Shown: piece by piece, positions 34,357 to 43,839 of the stretch | How the letters are laid out: every line of letters starts with the position of its first letter | Position numbering within the stretch: position 1 is the first letter of the stretch | From: Pseudomonadaceae bacterium SI-3 | GTDB lineage: Bacteria; Pseudomonadota; Gammaproteobacteria; Pseudomonadales; Pseudomonadaceae | Assembly: GCA_004010935.1 (NCBI GenBank) | Contig: CP026511.1 | Span: 1,674,001-1,738,000 of the forward strand | Reading direction: 5' to 3' | Length of the DNA stretch: 64,000 nt | Translations under genes and position numbers: made by a program | The notes under the pieces: generated by a model | Database searches by the model: none | What the model was told of the DNA's origin: nothing | What the model saw: the letters and a program-made list of their open reading frames with translations, nothing else

Positions 34357-34790
34357 GACTTTGCCCTCTGGCAGACTGGGCAGAGGTGGCGGCCGGTGTC
34401 GTTCGTCCAGCCTAGGTCGGCAATCCTGGCTTCGGCCGCTGGCGCGCGTGCGGCGTCGCCTTTGGCGGCGTCTACGGCGAATTCGAAATCCAGCTGCTTG
34501 CTGCAACCGTCGCAATCGACCTGCCAGTTGATGATTGCCAGTTCCTTGAACACCGGGCCGTTGGCCACGGCCATCCACTGTCCTGGCGGGTTGATCAGGT
34601 GACGAACCTTGTCGACGGTCAGGCGCTGGGAGAGGTCTCGGCTGCCTTTAAGCGTGACGATAAGGACATCGCCTGAGCGAACATTGCCACCGTTGCCGGT
34701 GACCTGGTAACGGCCCGGCGCCAAGGCGCGACATTCGGTCAGGGTGTGTCCGGGGTTGAGCAGGGTGTAGCGAAAATCGTGTTCGGCCAT
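34353..34790 (-). CDS. Unknown cytoplasmic protein with paired CxxC motifs
   Basis: 145 residues, no signal peptide (MAEHDFRYTLLNPGHTL). Two CxxC pairs are present, CDGC (about residue 101) and a C-terminal CPVC (about 139), suggesting a zinc ribbon formed by distant halves. I do not recognise the family. A basic segment and the four cysteines would suit a small metal- or nucleic-acid-binding protein, but this is inference. The start at 34790 matches the shortest sensible protein. The frame is open to 34949 without support. Its stop overlaps the start of the META lipoprotein, so the two are co-translated. Confidence 0.6.
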   Translation of the reverse strand: MAEHDFRYTLLNPGHTLTECRALAPGRYQVTGNGGNVRSGDVLIVTLKGSRDLSQRLTVDKVRHLINPPGQWMAVANGPVFKELAIINWQVDCDGCSKQLDFEFAVDAAKGDAARAPAAEARIADLGWTNDTGRHLCPVCQRAKS

Positions 34791-35130
34791 GACTCGCGAT
34801 CGATTCGGAATGGGGGGAGTTGCGGTGGGCCGTAATGCTAGCACGGGAGCTGGCCAGAGGCTGCTCTGGGAGGCGGAACACCGGAAGAAGTAAAGAAACC
34901 AGCGGCGTGCGCGGGGTGGGCTTGGATGGCGGTGTTCGCCAGCCGTCACCCCAGCCTCTCCCCAAACGGGAGAGGACGGACCGTTAGACAGCTACGGTTG
35001 TTGAGGGGGGACACGAAGGGCGCCCGTCAACGTGAAGCATCAACGAACCCAAGCCACCAAGCGGTTCCATACGCCACAGCACCAAAACACACTGCTTTCG
35101 CAAGCATGACCGGTGCGTCAGGCCGTTGGG
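34791..35130. other. Intergenic region with one hairpin
   Basis: 340 bases with no supported gene. CCTCTCCCC/GGGAGAGG (about 34958-34975) forms a short hairpin of a kind common between pseudomonad genes. It also contains the promoter region for the minus-strand CxxC/META operon. Confidence 0.45.
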
Positions 35131-35928
35131 TTAAGGGCGGCTGCTGTCGAACGTTTCGTCGAGGAAGCGTTGCATGTCATTCCATGAGCGCTCGTCGGCG
35201 GCTTTGTTGTAGGCCACATCGACGCCTTTTTCCTGAAACTTGTCAGCCCCTGGATTGGTGAAGCCGTGTTTGGCGCCTGGCAGGTTGACGAATTGATAGT
35301 CAGCGCCGGCTTTGACCATTTCGGCGCTCAGTGCAGCGACGTCTTCGGCACTGACCATGCTGTCGGCGCTGCCGTGTTCGACCAGTACGCGCGCTTTGAC
35401 ACTCCCCGGCGCTGCGCGGGTTTCGGTGGCCAGGGCGCCGTGGAAGCTGACAACGCCTTCGAGTGGTACGCCCTGACGGGCCATGTCCAACACGACCTTG
35501 CCGCCGAAGCAGTAGCCAACGGCTGCGAGTTTGGCGCCGTTGGTCTGCTGTTGCTGTTTGAGCAGATCCACACCGGCGTTGAAGCGGGCTTTGGCCGCGT
35601 CGGCGTCGGCCAGGGCGGCTTTCATGAAGCTCATCGCGTCCTTCGGATGCTCGGTGTTCTTGCCCTCGCCATACATATCGATTGCCAGGGCGCTGTAACC
35701 CAGTCCGGCCAAGTCACGGGCGCGGCTTTTGGCGTAGTCATTGAGGCCCCACCATTCATGGACCACCACGACGCCAGGGCGCTGGCCTTCGATAGCGTCG
35801 TCGTAGGCGTAGTAGCCAACCATCTTGGTGCCGTCGGCTGCGGTGTAGGGGATTTCCTGAGTCTGGATCTCAGCGTGAGCGGCGGCGCTGGCCGCCATCA
35901 GGGCTGCACCGAACAGTTGATAACGCAT
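35131..35928 (-). CDS. Exported dienelactone hydrolase-family protein
   Basis: 265 residues. A signal peptide (MRYQLFGAALMAASAAAHA) directs it to the periplasm. The alpha/beta-hydrolase DLH domain covers the rest: VVVVHEWWGLN (oxyanion region, about residue 57), nucleophile Cys in GYCFGGK (about 139), acid in HGSADSMV (about 190), and His in GAKHGFTNP (about 221). The Cys-Asp-His triad is intact. The physiological ester or lactone is unknown. AAGGAG lies eight bases before the ATG. Stands alone upstream of napC on the same strand. Confidence 0.87.
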   Translation of the reverse strand: MRYQLFGAALMAASAAAHAEIQTQEIPYTAADGTKMVGYYAYDDAIEGQRPGVVVVHEWWGLNDYAKSRARDLAGLGYSALAIDMYGEGKNTEHPKDAMSFMKAALADADAAKARFNAGVDLLKQQQQTNGAKLAAVGYCFGGKVVLDMARQGVPLEGVVSFHGALATETRAAPGSVKARVLVEHGSADSMVSAEDVAALSAEMVKAGADYQFVNLPGAKHGFTNPGADKFQEKGVDVAYNKAADERSWNDMQRFLDETFDSSRP

Positions 35929-36150
35929 GGTGGACTCCTTGTTGTCGTTGATATCGAGACGTTCCGATACTTAGCCGGAGTTCGACACAGGCGCAACAGG
36001 GTTGTTCAGCGGGTAAAGCGCGGGCAGGAGCCGGAAGCGTTCCGGAGGGGATGTGAATCAAGGCGGTCTGAGTACCTGAGCCCGTCCCTGGGCTCAGGTT
36101 CATCGATGATGATTCGGCGCTGCCCTTCAGGATCAGCGCCGCTCTTATAG

Positions 36151-36747
36151 TTACCAGCCCGGCACGCCGTGCATGTCTGGCAGTCGGTGGGCGATGCCCT
36201 TGTGACAGTCAATGCAGGTCGCTTCGCCTTTACCTAGTGCTTTGGAGTGGAACTCGGCGGCGCGTTTGCTTTGGCGAGTGAAATCCATGAACTCGTAGTT
36301 GTGGCAGTTGCGGCACTCCAGCGAGTCATTGGCCTTCAGACGACGCCATTCACGCTCGGCCATTTCCCGGCGCATGCCGAGGAATTTTTCCCGCGTGCTG
36401 ATGGTGCCGAAGATCTTTCCCCAGACCTCTTTCGAAGCCTGCATCTTGCGCGCGATTTTGTCTGTCCATTCGTGTGGCACGTGGCAATCCGGACAGGTCG
36501 CGCGGACGCCGGAGCGGTTGGTGTAGTGGATGGTGTCCTTGATCTCCATGTACACGTTGTCTTCCATCTCGTGACAGGAAATGCAGAAGGCTTCGGTATT
36601 GGTCGCCTCCAGCGCGGTATTGAACCCGCCCCAGAAGATGATGCCAGCAAGAAACCCCCCGAGCGTCAGGACGCCCAGGCTGTAGTGCACGCTTGGGCGG
36701 CGCAGAACGGTCCAGTAGCGCTTGAGGAACGACAGTATCGACTTCAT
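36151..36747 (-). CDS. napC: Periplasmic nitrate reductase electron donor NapC (tetraheme c)
   Basis: 198 residues. One N-terminal membrane anchor (about 22-42, [20 protein letters not shown]) and a periplasmic domain with four CxxCH heme sites (CISCH, CPDCH, CRNCH, CIDCH). NapC takes electrons from the quinol pool and passes them to NapB/NapA. Last gene of napEDABC, ten bases after napB. Confidence 0.96.
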   Translation of the reverse strand: MKSILSFLKRYWTVLRRPSVHYSLGVLTLGGFLAGIIFWGGFNTALEATNTEAFCISCHEMEDNVYMEIKDTIHYTNRSGVRATCPDCHVPHEWTDKIARKMQASKEVWGKIFGTISTREKFLGMRREMAEREWRRLKANDSLECRNCHNYEFMDFTRQSKRAAEFHSKALGKGEATCIDCHKGIAHRLPDMHGVPGW

Positions 36748-36757
36748 CCAGGCGTCC

Positions 36758-37240
36758 TCACTGTTCGTTCTGCTGGTTTTCGTGATAGAGCAGCTCGTCG
36801 ATGTTCTCGAAGTCGTTCTCTACCAGCGGTTTCACGTCGTGCTGCACCACATGGCACTGGGTGCAAAAGTAGCGACGCGGGGCAACAGCGCCGAGCGTCT
36901 GGCTATCGCGGTCGGTGAAGTGGGTGATGCTGATCATTGGCGCTTGAGTGCGAGCACTGTTGGCACGGCTGTGGCAGGACAAGCACTTGTTGCCGTTTAT
37001 ATCGACCTGATAGCCGCGAATGGTGTGCGGAATAGTCGGTGGCTGCTCCGGATAGTTGCGCTCGCGCTTCAGATCCTTGTTTTCCTCATCCTTGAGCGGA
37101 GGCGGGGTGAACTCCTGGGTGATGGTGCCGCCCGGCCGGCGACCATCCGGGGCGGGCGCATCCAGTGGGTAATCGGGCCCGGCTGCGACGGCCACGCCAA
37201 ACACCGCGAGGAGCATCAAAGGCAGTAAACGGAATTTCAT
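36758..37240 (-). CDS. napB: Nitrate reductase small subunit NapB (diheme c)
   Basis: 160 residues starting at 37240 ([19 protein letters not shown], signal peptide). Two CxxCH sites (CLSCH about residue 85, CTQCH about 126) bind the hemes that feed electrons into NapA. The frame is open to 37288 inside napA, but the signal peptide fixes the start. 11 bases separate it from napA. Confidence 0.95.
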   Translation of the reverse strand: MKFRLLPLMLLAVFGVAVAAGPDYPLDAPAPDGRRPGGTITQEFTPPPLKDEENKDLKRERNYPEQPPTIPHTIRGYQVDINGNKCLSCHSRANSARTQAPMISITHFTDRDSQTLGAVAPRRYFCTQCHVVQHDVKPLVENDFENIDELLYHENQQNEQ

Positions 37241-37251
37241 GGTGACTCTCC

Positions 37252-39756
37252 TCAGGCGATGCTGACCACTTCGATCTTCACGGCGCACTTCTTGAAATCG
37301 GTTTGCTTGGAGATCGGGTCGGTAGCGTCGAGGGTGACCTTGTTGATCAGTTTGTTGGCATCGAAGAAGGGCACGAAGATCAGCCCCTTCGGTGGCTTGT
37401 TGCGGCCACGGGTTTCGATGCGAGCCTGCATTTCACCGCGTCGACTGATGACCTTGACCACGCTGCCGCGGCGGGCCTTGAGCTCGCGCGCATCGTCCGG
37501 ATGCATGTACACCAGCGCATCCGGCACAGCCTGGTGTAGCTCGTCGACACGCTGGGTCATGCTGCCGGTGTGCCAATGCTCCAGCACGCGGCCGGTACTG
37601 AGCCAGAACGGATATTCTTCATCCGGCATCTCTGCAGGTGCCTCGTAGGGCAGTGCGAAGATAATCGCCCGCTTGTCCGGATAGCCGTAGAACTGCACCT
37701 CTGAGCCTTTCTCGACGTAGGGGTCATGACCTTCACGGTAACGCCAGAGGGTTTCCTTGCCGTCTACAACCGGCCAACGCAGGCCGCGCTCCTGATGGTA
37801 ACGGTCGAAATCGGCGAGGTCGTGACCATGACCGCGACCAAACTGAGCGTATTCCTCGAACAGGCCTTTCTGGACGTAGAAGCCATAGTCCTCTGACTCT
37901 TGGTTCCGGTAGCCTTCTTCGATATCCGAAACGGGGAAGGTGTCGACCTGACCGTTCTTGAAAAGCACCTCGAACAGCGTCTTGCCCTTCAGCTCCGGTG
38001 ATTTGGCCAGCAGCTCAGCAGGCCAGACTTCATCGGTGGTAAAGCGTTTGGAGAATTCCATCAATTGCCAGAGGTCCGAGCGCGCTTCACCTGGCGGGCT
38101 GACCAGCTGGTGCCAGAAATGGGTGCGACGCTCGGCATTGCCGTAGGCACCTTCCTTCTCCACCCACATCGCAGCGGGAAGGATGAGGTCTGCAGCCTGG
38201 GCCGAGACCGTGGGATACACGTCAGAAACAACGATGAAGGTTTCCGGGTTGCGCCAACCGGGCAGCACCTCCTGCATGATGTTGGGGCCGGCCTGCATGT
38301 TGTTTGTCGCCTGGGTCCAGTAGACCCTCAGGCCACCGTCCTTGAGCTCGCGGCTTTGTTGCACGGCATGAAAGCCGGGCTTTTCCGGGATGGTGCCTTC
38401 GGGCAGCTTCCAGATCTTCTCGGTGACGGCCCGATGCTTGGGGTTGGTGACGACCATGTCCGCAGGCAAGCGGTGCGAAAAAGTGCCAACCTCGCGTGCC
38501 GTGCCGCAGGCCGATGGTTGTCCGGTAAGCGAGAAGGGGCTGTTGCCGGGCTCGCTGATTTTTCCGGTAAGCAGATGAATGTTGTAGATCATGTTGTTCG
38601 CCCAGACGCCGCGGGTGTGCTGGTTGAAACCCATGGTCCAGAACGACATTACTTTTGTTTTCGGATCGGCATAGAGCTCCGCCAGCATCTGCAAGCGCTC
38701 TTCCGGAACACCCGACTCGCGAGCCGCTCGCTCCAGGGTGTATGGCTTGAGGAACTCGGCATAGTCTTCAAAACTGATGTCGGTCCAGCCGCCTGCCGCA
38801 GCGGCATTCTCGGCCTTCATCTCGCGCGGGTCGGTCGCTCGCAGGCCGTAGCCGATGTTGGTGTTGCCCTTGGCGAACTTGGTGTGATTCTTGATGAAGT
38901 CCTGGTTGACCGCGCCACTCTCGATGATGTGGTTGGCGATGTAGTTGAGAATCACCAGATCGGTCTGCGGCGTGAACACCATCGGTATGTCCGCAAGATC
39001 GAAGCTGCGGTGCTCGAAGGTCGACATCACAGCGACTTTTACATGCGGCGCGCTAAGGCGACGGTCGGTCACGCGGGTCCAGAGCACGGGATGCATCTCG
39101 GCCATGTTCGAGCCCCAAAGCACGAATGCGTCCGCGGCTTCGATATCGTCGTAGCAGCCCATGGGCTCGTCCATGCCGAAGGTGCGCATGAAGCCGACAG
39201 CGGCAGACGCCATGCAGTGCCGCGCATTTGGGTCGAGGTTGTTGGAACGAAAACCTGCCTTCATTAGCTTGCTGGCCGCATAGCCTTCCCACACGGTCCA
39301 CTGGCCGGAACCGAACATGCCTACGGCAGTGGGGCCGTGGTCTTTCATCGCGGTCTTGTATTTCTCTTCCATGATGTCGAAGGCCTGCTCCCAACTTACA
39401 GGTTGAAACTCGCCCTGTTTGTCGTACTTGCCATCCTTCATCCGCAACAGCGGCTCAGTCAGACGGTCGGAGCCGTACATGATCTTCGACAGAAAATAGC
39501 CTTTGACGCAGTTGATACCGCGATTGACCTCGGCCTTGACATCGCCATGCGTGGCGACCACGCGGTCGCCGCTGGTGGCGACCATCACGCCGCAGCCGGT
39601 GCCACAGAACCGGCACGGCGCCTTGTGCCACTTGAGCGCCGTCGCTTGCGGATCAGTAACGAGATTGCTAGCACTGGTAGCGATAGGCATGCCAGCCACG
39701 CTGGCTGCGATGGCCGCGGCGTTGGCTTTGGCGAATTGACGTCGTGTGAGGCTCAT
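37252..39756 (-). CDS. napA: Periplasmic nitrate reductase catalytic subunit NapA
   Basis: 834 residues, full length. A twin-arginine signal ([13 protein letters not shown]) exports the folded molybdoprotein. A [4Fe-4S] site is near residues 48-85 (CRFCGTGCG and CVKGYF), and the Mo-bis-MGD cysteine is in [12 protein letters not shown] near 180. The C-terminal dinucleotide-binding domain includes [21 protein letters not shown]. It reduces nitrate to nitrite in the periplasm, in denitrifiers often for redox balancing or aerobic denitrification. The ATG at 39756 overlaps the napD stop. Confidence 0.97.
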   Translation of the reverse strand: MSLTRRQFAKANAAAIAASVAGMPIATSASNLVTDPQATALKWHKAPCRFCGTGCGVMVATSGDRVVATHGDVKAEVNRGINCVKGYFLSKIMYGSDRLTEPLLRMKDGKYDKQGEFQPVSWEQAFDIMEEKYKTAMKDHGPTAVGMFGSGQWTVWEGYAASKLMKAGFRSNNLDPNARHCMASAAVGFMRTFGMDEPMGCYDDIEAADAFVLWGSNMAEMHPVLWTRVTDRRLSAPHVKVAVMSTFEHRSFDLADIPMVFTPQTDLVILNYIANHIIESGAVNQDFIKNHTKFAKGNTNIGYGLRATDPREMKAENAAAAGGWTDISFEDYAEFLKPYTLERAARESGVPEERLQMLAELYADPKTKVMSFWTMGFNQHTRGVWANNMIYNIHLLTGKISEPGNSPFSLTGQPSACGTAREVGTFSHRLPADMVVTNPKHRAVTEKIWKLPEGTIPEKPGFHAVQQSRELKDGGLRVYWTQATNNMQAGPNIMQEVLPGWRNPETFIVVSDVYPTVSAQAADLILPAAMWVEKEGAYGNAERRTHFWHQLVSPPGEARSDLWQLMEFSKRFTTDEVWPAELLAKSPELKGKTLFEVLFKNGQVDTFPVSDIEEGYRNQESEDYGFYVQKGLFEEYAQFGRGHGHDLADFDRYHQERGLRWPVVDGKETLWRYREGHDPYVEKGSEVQFYGYPDKRAIIFALPYEAPAEMPDEEYPFWLSTGRVLEHWHTGSMTQRVDELHQAVPDALVYMHPDDARELKARRGSVVKVISRRGEMQARIETRGRNKPPKGLIFVPFFDANKLINKVTLDATDPISKQTDFKKCAVKIEVVSIA

Positions 39757-40013
39757 TCCGGCTCTCCTTCGGGGCTGAGGAGTTCGTGGTAAATCAGGGC
39801 AGCGTTGAGGACGCCAGGCAATTGTTGGATGTGGCTGATGGTGTCGAGAATGCGGCTTTCATGCTCCGCCTCAAGAACCACCACCACTTTTCCGGCGGCG
39901 CTTTCCTGATGAAGCTCTGTGCCGGGCAATAGCAGCAGGTTCTGTTTCACCGCGTCGAGTAGCTCGGGGCGGCAGTGCACGAGCAGGCTCGCGATATGCA
40001 AGGCATTGGTCAT
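39753..40013 (-). CDS. napD: NapA-signal-binding chaperone NapD
   Basis: 86 residues. Ferredoxin-like NapD fold with [37 protein letters not shown] and [13 protein letters not shown]. It binds the NapA twin-arginine signal during cofactor insertion. The ATG at 40013 gives the usual start [10 protein letters not shown]; the ribosome site is weak (an A-rich stretch with GGAG further upstream). Overlaps napA by four bases (ATGA). Confidence 0.93.
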   Translation of the reverse strand: MTNALHIASLLVHCRPELLDAVKQNLLLLPGTELHQESAAGKVVVVLEAEHESRILDTISHIQQLPGVLNAALIYHELLSPEGEPE

Positions 40014-40087
40014 TTTTTTCTTATGAAGCTCCGCCTGCCCTGAAACGAGCAAGCAATGAATGGAGGGGGTGTTCCGGTATCGAGCAA

Positions 40088-40258
40088 TCAGCTCGGCGGG
40101 CCGGGTGGGCCAAAGAACAGCTGGCTTATCCAGACGATGAAGCCATAGCCGGATACGGTCAGGACGCTTAGAAGGGGGAACAGGAAAACCAGCAGAAAGA
40201 CAAATAGCCGTGTTTCTTCCGGCTTTCCCACAGGTGCGGGATCGGTATGGTGCGGCAC
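40088..40258 (-). CDS. napE: Small membrane protein NapE
   Basis: 56 residues from a GTG at 40258, preceded by AAAGG at an 8-base spacing (a second GTG at 40267 lies almost on that site). The protein begins MPHHTDPAPVGKPEETRLF, then has one transmembrane helix (VFLLVFLFPLLSVLTVSGYGF) and the C-terminus QLFFGPPGPP. That is the NapE pattern. It lies 74 bases upstream of napD on the same strand, where napE is found in other denitrifiers. Its function in Nap is not established. Confidence 0.88.
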   Translation of the reverse strand: MPHHTDPAPVGKPEETRLFVFLLVFLFPLLSVLTVSGYGFIVWISQLFFGPPGPPS

Positions 40259-40369
40259 TACGTTCACCTTTAATCCGAGTGGCGTAGTGGGAGTCTAGTA
40301 AGCGTTCCCAGCTTAATCAAAGCCAGCTGTCTATTTGACTAAGGGCTATAGGGGCTAAAACCACTTATA

Positions 40370-40383
40370 TTGATCTGGCGCAA
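40370..40383. promoter_or_regulatory. Candidate Anr/Dnr (FNR-type) site upstream of napE
   Basis: Read on the minus strand, TTGCG-CCAG-ATCAA matches 8 of 10 specified bases of the FNR/ANR consensus TTGAT-N4-ATCAA. It lies about 112 bases before the napE start, in the divergent region shared with an MFS gene. Confidence 0.35.
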
Positions 40384-40545
40384 TGAACAGGCTCGTGCTG
40401 GATGCGTTTCGTCCATCGCGCTCGATAGCTGATTGCCTGGGTACGAGGCTCTGGGACGGTATGCAGGCAGCTTGCTGATACTAGGGTTGTGCTAGCCTGT
40501 GAGGCTTTTTTGGGCCCGTGTTGCGCGGGCGTAGAGATCGTTTTC

Positions 40546-41730
40546 ATGTCTTGTGACTCGCTTGATTCCCACCTGAAACGCGGCACCGCTGATTACCGTC
40601 GAGCGACGCTGGCATTGTTCTGCGCAGGGTTCGCAACCTTTGCCATGCTCTATTGCGTGCAGCCATTGCTGCCGCTGCTGGCCTCGCATTTTTCAGTGTC
40701 GGCCGCCACCAGCAGCTTGGCCTTGTCGTTGACGACCCTATCGCTAGCGCTTTGCCTGTTGATATCTGGGGGCTTGGCGGAAAGCTGGGGGCGCAAGCAT
40801 GTCATGGGCGTGGCGCTCCTGTTGGCGGGCTTGCTTGGGCTTGCTTGCGCCCTGGTGGAGTCCTGGACGCTGCTGCTTGTGTTGCGGGCCTTGCTGGGTC
40901 TCGCACTCAGCGGGCTGCCGGCACTGGCGATGGCCTACGTGGGGGAGGAGTTCGATCCCGAGTCGTTGCCTGCGGCGATGGGGCTGTATATCGGCGGGAC
41001 GGCGCTCGGTGGCCTCCTGGGCAGACTGTTGTCGGGCCTGCTGAGCGATCTTGGCGGTTGGCAACTGGCGCTTGGCGGAATTGCCGGCTTGGGTCTGGTG
41101 GCGCTGGGCGCCTTTGTCTGGCTGCTACCCCCATCTCGCCATTTCCAGCCACAACCGCTGTCTCTGCGCGGACTGCTGAGCAACTTTGCTGAGCATCTGA
41201 GCAACCCGATCCTGCGCAATCTTTTCCTTCAGGCATTTCTGCTGATGGGTGGCTTCGTCGCGTTGTTCAACTACATCGGCTTTCGTCTGGCCGGCGCGCC
41301 GTTCGGCCTTTCCTCAACGGTTATCGGTCTGCTGTTTACTGTTTACCTGGCCGGCATATTCAGTGCGGGTTGGGCCGGGCGGCTGGTGCCACGCCTGGGT
41401 GCGAGAAGCGTACTGCAAGGCGGTATCGCGCTGATGCTGTTAGGCGTAGGGCTGTGTTCGACGCCCTGGCTGATTGCAATCGTGATCGGACTGGCGTTAT
41501 TCACCTTGGGCTTCTTTGCTGCACACGCCGTGGCCAGCGGGCAGGTCGGCGTGCATGCCAAGGGCGCCAAGGCGCAGGCGTCGGCGCTCTATCTGTGTGC
41601 CTATTATCTCGGGTCGAGTGTGGTCGGCTACGCCGCCGGCTACGTGTGGGAGCATGCGGGATGGCTGCCTTTGATGGGTGCGCTCGCTGCGCTGTTCGTG
41701 ATCGCAGCCTGGCGCGCCAGACGGCTATAG
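40546..41730 (+). CDS. Major facilitator superfamily transporter (YnfM-like)
   Basis: 394 residues with about 12 membrane helices. Residues about 20-45 start the first helix (FCAGFATFAMLYCVQPLLPLL), followed by the MFS loop 2-3 motif GGLAESWGRKHVMG (about 80-93). It belongs to the DHA1-type drug or metabolite exporters, and the signature CVQPLLP is shared with YnfM/arabinose-efflux-like permeases. The substrate is unknown. ATG at 40546 has GAGA upstream; the in-frame codon at 40489 lacks a ribosome site. Divergent from nap and convergent with sprT. Confidence 0.85.
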   Translation: MSCDSLDSHLKRGTADYRRATLALFCAGFATFAMLYCVQPLLPLLASHFSVSAATSSLALSLTTLSLALCLLISGGLAESWGRKHVMGVALLLAGLLGLACALVESWTLLLVLRALLGLALSGLPALAMAYVGEEFDPESLPAAMGLYIGGTALGGLLGRLLSGLLSDLGGWQLALGGIAGLGLVALGAFVWLLPPSRHFQPQPLSLRGLLSNFAEHLSNPILRNLFLQAFLLMGGFVALFNYIGFRLAGAPFGLSSTVIGLLFTVYLAGIFSAGWAGRLVPRLGARSVLQGGIALMLLGVGLCSTPWLIAIVIGLALFTLGFFAAHAVASGQVGVHAKGAKAQASALYLCAYYLGSSVVGYAAGYVWEHAGWLPLMGALAALFVIAAWRARRL

Positions 41731-41746
41731 CGCGGCGGCCAGTCGG

Positions 41747-42241
41747 TCAGTCGATTCGCTGCTCCCCGCTGAAAGCCAGGGTGGCGCGGCAGGTGCGGCA
41801 AAAGTAGCGACGGCCTTTGCGGACCAATGCGTGGCGCTGAGCGGTAAACGGAAAATCTCGCTCGGGACAGGCACACCGATAGATGTAAGCGCTCGTCTGC
41901 CGGCGGGTGATCTCGTAGCTGTGGCAGCGATCAGGGGTCAGCTCGTAAACGCCGCGCATGATCAATTGCCACTCTTCACCATGGGGGCGAATCCGGCCGC
42001 CGAACATTTGGTGAGCGACCAAATGGGCCACCTCGTGAGCCACGGTCTGCTTGAGGAAGTGCTCGCGGTTTTCCTGATACAGCTGCGGGTTGAAGCGCAG
42101 CAGATTGGTGTTCAGATGCGCAACGCCGGCTTTCTGCCCGCGCAGTTTGAAGCTGACTTTCGGTCGTTCGAAGCGCTTGTTGAAAAAAGCCTCGGCCTGT
42201 TCATAGCAGGCCTCGACTCGGGCGTGTAGCTGGTCGGGCAT
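41747..42241 (-). CDS. sprT: SprT-family zinc metalloprotease-like protein
   Basis: 164 residues. HEVAHLVAHQMFGG (about residues 68-81) is the zinc-binding HExxH-type motif of the SprT/Spartan fold. A C-terminal zinc-ribbon pattern has CACPERD (about 138-144) and YFCRTC (about 151-156). Matches E. coli SprT in length. Its role in bacteria is poorly defined; the eukaryotic relative Spartan cleaves DNA-protein crosslinks. Confidence 0.92.
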   Translation of the reverse strand: MPDQLHARVEACYEQAEAFFNKRFERPKVSFKLRGQKAGVAHLNTNLLRFNPQLYQENREHFLKQTVAHEVAHLVAHQMFGGRIRPHGEEWQLIMRGVYELTPDRCHSYEITRRQTSAYIYRCACPERDFPFTAQRHALVRKGRRYFCRTCRATLAFSGEQRID

Positions 42242-42296
42242 AGGGGCCTCCGAAGAAGCCCCGAATTATGCCGCAATCCGCCAGGCTGACAATCGC

Positions 42297-42962
42297 TCAG
42301 AGACCGCCGGGCTCCTCCTGAGGACGTTCTTCCTGGGTGCCGTAGCTCTGGTTCGCTTGTACGGTGCGTTCGTAGTTGGGTTGCAGGAACTGAGACCAGA
42401 ACAGAATCATGGATACCAGCACCGTCACCATCACCAGCAGCGCCACACCCCAGATCGAACTGGCATAGAGAAAGCTTTGCGAGCTGCGCTGGCGCATGAA
42501 GGCTGGTAGGCCAGTGAATAACAGGTAAGTGGAGTAGATGCCTGCTATGAGCAGAACGATCGCTGCGAACCAGCGATTCGGGTACAGCCCGGTCACGCCG
42601 GCGAGGAGGAACGGGGTGATGACGTAAGCGATGAAACCAATGCACTGGTTCAGATTCGGGCGTACCTCAAACGCGCGCGCCATCCACCTTACGAAAAAAC
42701 CCATGATCACTGTGCCGACAATGATGGTGATGTACAGCAACAGGCACAGCTGAAAAGCGCTCGCAAAATCGAGTCGTACACGTTCGGCGTCCACCAAGCT
42801 CCATCCTACGAAGGTGACACCAATGAACAGGCACACGGCAGGAATCAGCGCCAGTAGCAGCAAATGCATCAGGTAATGCAGGCTGTGGGCGTCTTCCTTC
42901 TGGCGGATCGTCTCCCAGGCTCGGTCGGGCCGGGTGAACAAGCTGATGAATTCTGGGGTCAT
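42297..42962 (-). CDS. Yip1-family membrane protein, paralogue 1
   Basis: 221 residues with five predicted membrane helices. It shares with the next gene the N-terminal pattern RPDRAWETIR...HSLHYLMHLLLLALIPAVCLFIGVTFVGWSL and the central VRWMARAFEVRPNLNQCIGFIAYVITPFLLAGV, characteristic of Yip1-domain (PF04893-type) proteins. The C-terminus is a short Gln/Glu-rich tail. Function unknown. Lies 139 bases downstream of its paralogue with a terminator between them. Confidence 0.83.
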   Translation of the reverse strand: MTPEFISLFTRPDRAWETIRQKEDAHSLHYLMHLLLLALIPAVCLFIGVTFVGWSLVDAERVRLDFASAFQLCLLLYITIIVGTVIMGFFVRWMARAFEVRPNLNQCIGFIAYVITPFLLAGVTGLYPNRWFAAIVLLIAGIYSTYLLFTGLPAFMRQRSSQSFLYASSIWGVALLVMVTVLVSMILFWSQFLQPNYERTVQANQSYGTQEERPQEEPGGL

Positions 42963-43051
42963 GGGGGCCTCCTAATGCCGATGCTTGAGCGCAGGTCTTG
43001 CTGGTATAGACGCTCAAGCGCGACAGGGATTCAACGCCACCATGTCGCAGG

Positions 43052-43091
43052 CAAAAACGGGCCGACGCGGAGGCCACCGCATCGGCCCGTA
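43052..43091 (-). terminator. Intrinsic terminator between the two Yip1 genes
   Basis: Minus-strand stem ACGGGCCGATGCGG/CCGCGTCGGCCCGT (one mismatch) with a short loop and a T5 tail, ten bases after the stop of the 43102-43701 gene. Confidence 0.85.
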
Positions 43092-43101
43092 TCGTGGAAG
43101 G

Positions 43102-43701
43102 CTAGCGTACGTAGATTGGGCCGACCCCCATGCCCCACATGATCACTGACAGCGCGAGGATCGCCACCAGCACGACCAGCCCGACAGCCAACACAGAGCT
43201 CGAGAACAGGAAGCCCTCGTCGGAAGGGATGTTCATGAATGTCGGAAGGCCAACGTAGAGCAGGTAGGTCGTGTAGCAGATTGCCGCCGTGCCCACGATC
43301 ATGCCCAGCCAGATGTGCGGGTAGAGCGCGGCCAGGCCGCCGACGAACAGTGGCGTGGCGGTGTACGCTGCGAACACGATGCACTGCACCAGCGTCGGGT
43401 TTGCGTCATAGGTGCGTGACATCCAGTGGATGAAGGCGCCCATCACGGCCACACCACACAGCATGGCGAGGTAGGACAGCAAGGTGAGTTGCAATGCACT
43501 GCTTTCGGTGAGCTTTACCGCCTCGCCACCGCCAATGCTCCAACCGACCTGGGTGGTTCCGATGAACGCCGATATCGCCGGTATCGCTGCGAGTACCAGC
43601 ACCTCTCCCAAGTGCAAATGCCCGACCTCACGCTCCTCTCCAGTGATTTCCTGCCATTCCTGGCCCGGGTGTGCAAACAGTCCCCAAACGTGATTGATCA
43701 T
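43102..43701 (-). CDS. Yip1-family membrane protein, paralogue 2
   Basis: 199 residues, five membrane helices. It begins MINHVWGLFAHPGQEWQEI and has VLVLAAIPAISAFIGTTQVGWSI, FIHWMSRTYDANPTLVQCIVFAAYTATPLFVGGLAALYPH and TYLLYVGLPTFMNI. The last two segments have close counterparts in paralogue 1 (TYLLFTGLPAFM), showing a local duplication. The family is widespread in pseudomonads without a known function. Confidence 0.85.
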   Translation of the reverse strand: MINHVWGLFAHPGQEWQEITGEEREVGHLHLGEVLVLAAIPAISAFIGTTQVGWSIGGGEAVKLTESSALQLTLLSYLAMLCGVAVMGAFIHWMSRTYDANPTLVQCIVFAAYTATPLFVGGLAALYPHIWLGMIVGTAAICYTTYLLYVGLPTFMNIPSDEGFLFSSSVLAVGLVVLVAILALSVIMWGMGVGPIYVR

Positions 43702-43839
43702 GCCAGCGTCTCCTCAGTTTTGGAGGGTCGCTTCGCCTGGCTTTCCGTCGGTGTGACGGGCGTGCGACCTTAAGTCGCAGTATAGGGAGCGGACGGTACG
43801 GCGCACTGGGCTCGATTAGAGCAATTGGAAGCTATGAAC

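Noticed and set aside
38065..39267. 400-codon plus-strand frame inside napA
   Set aside because: Antisense shadow of napA caused by GC-rich codon structure; the napA protein is complete and well conserved.
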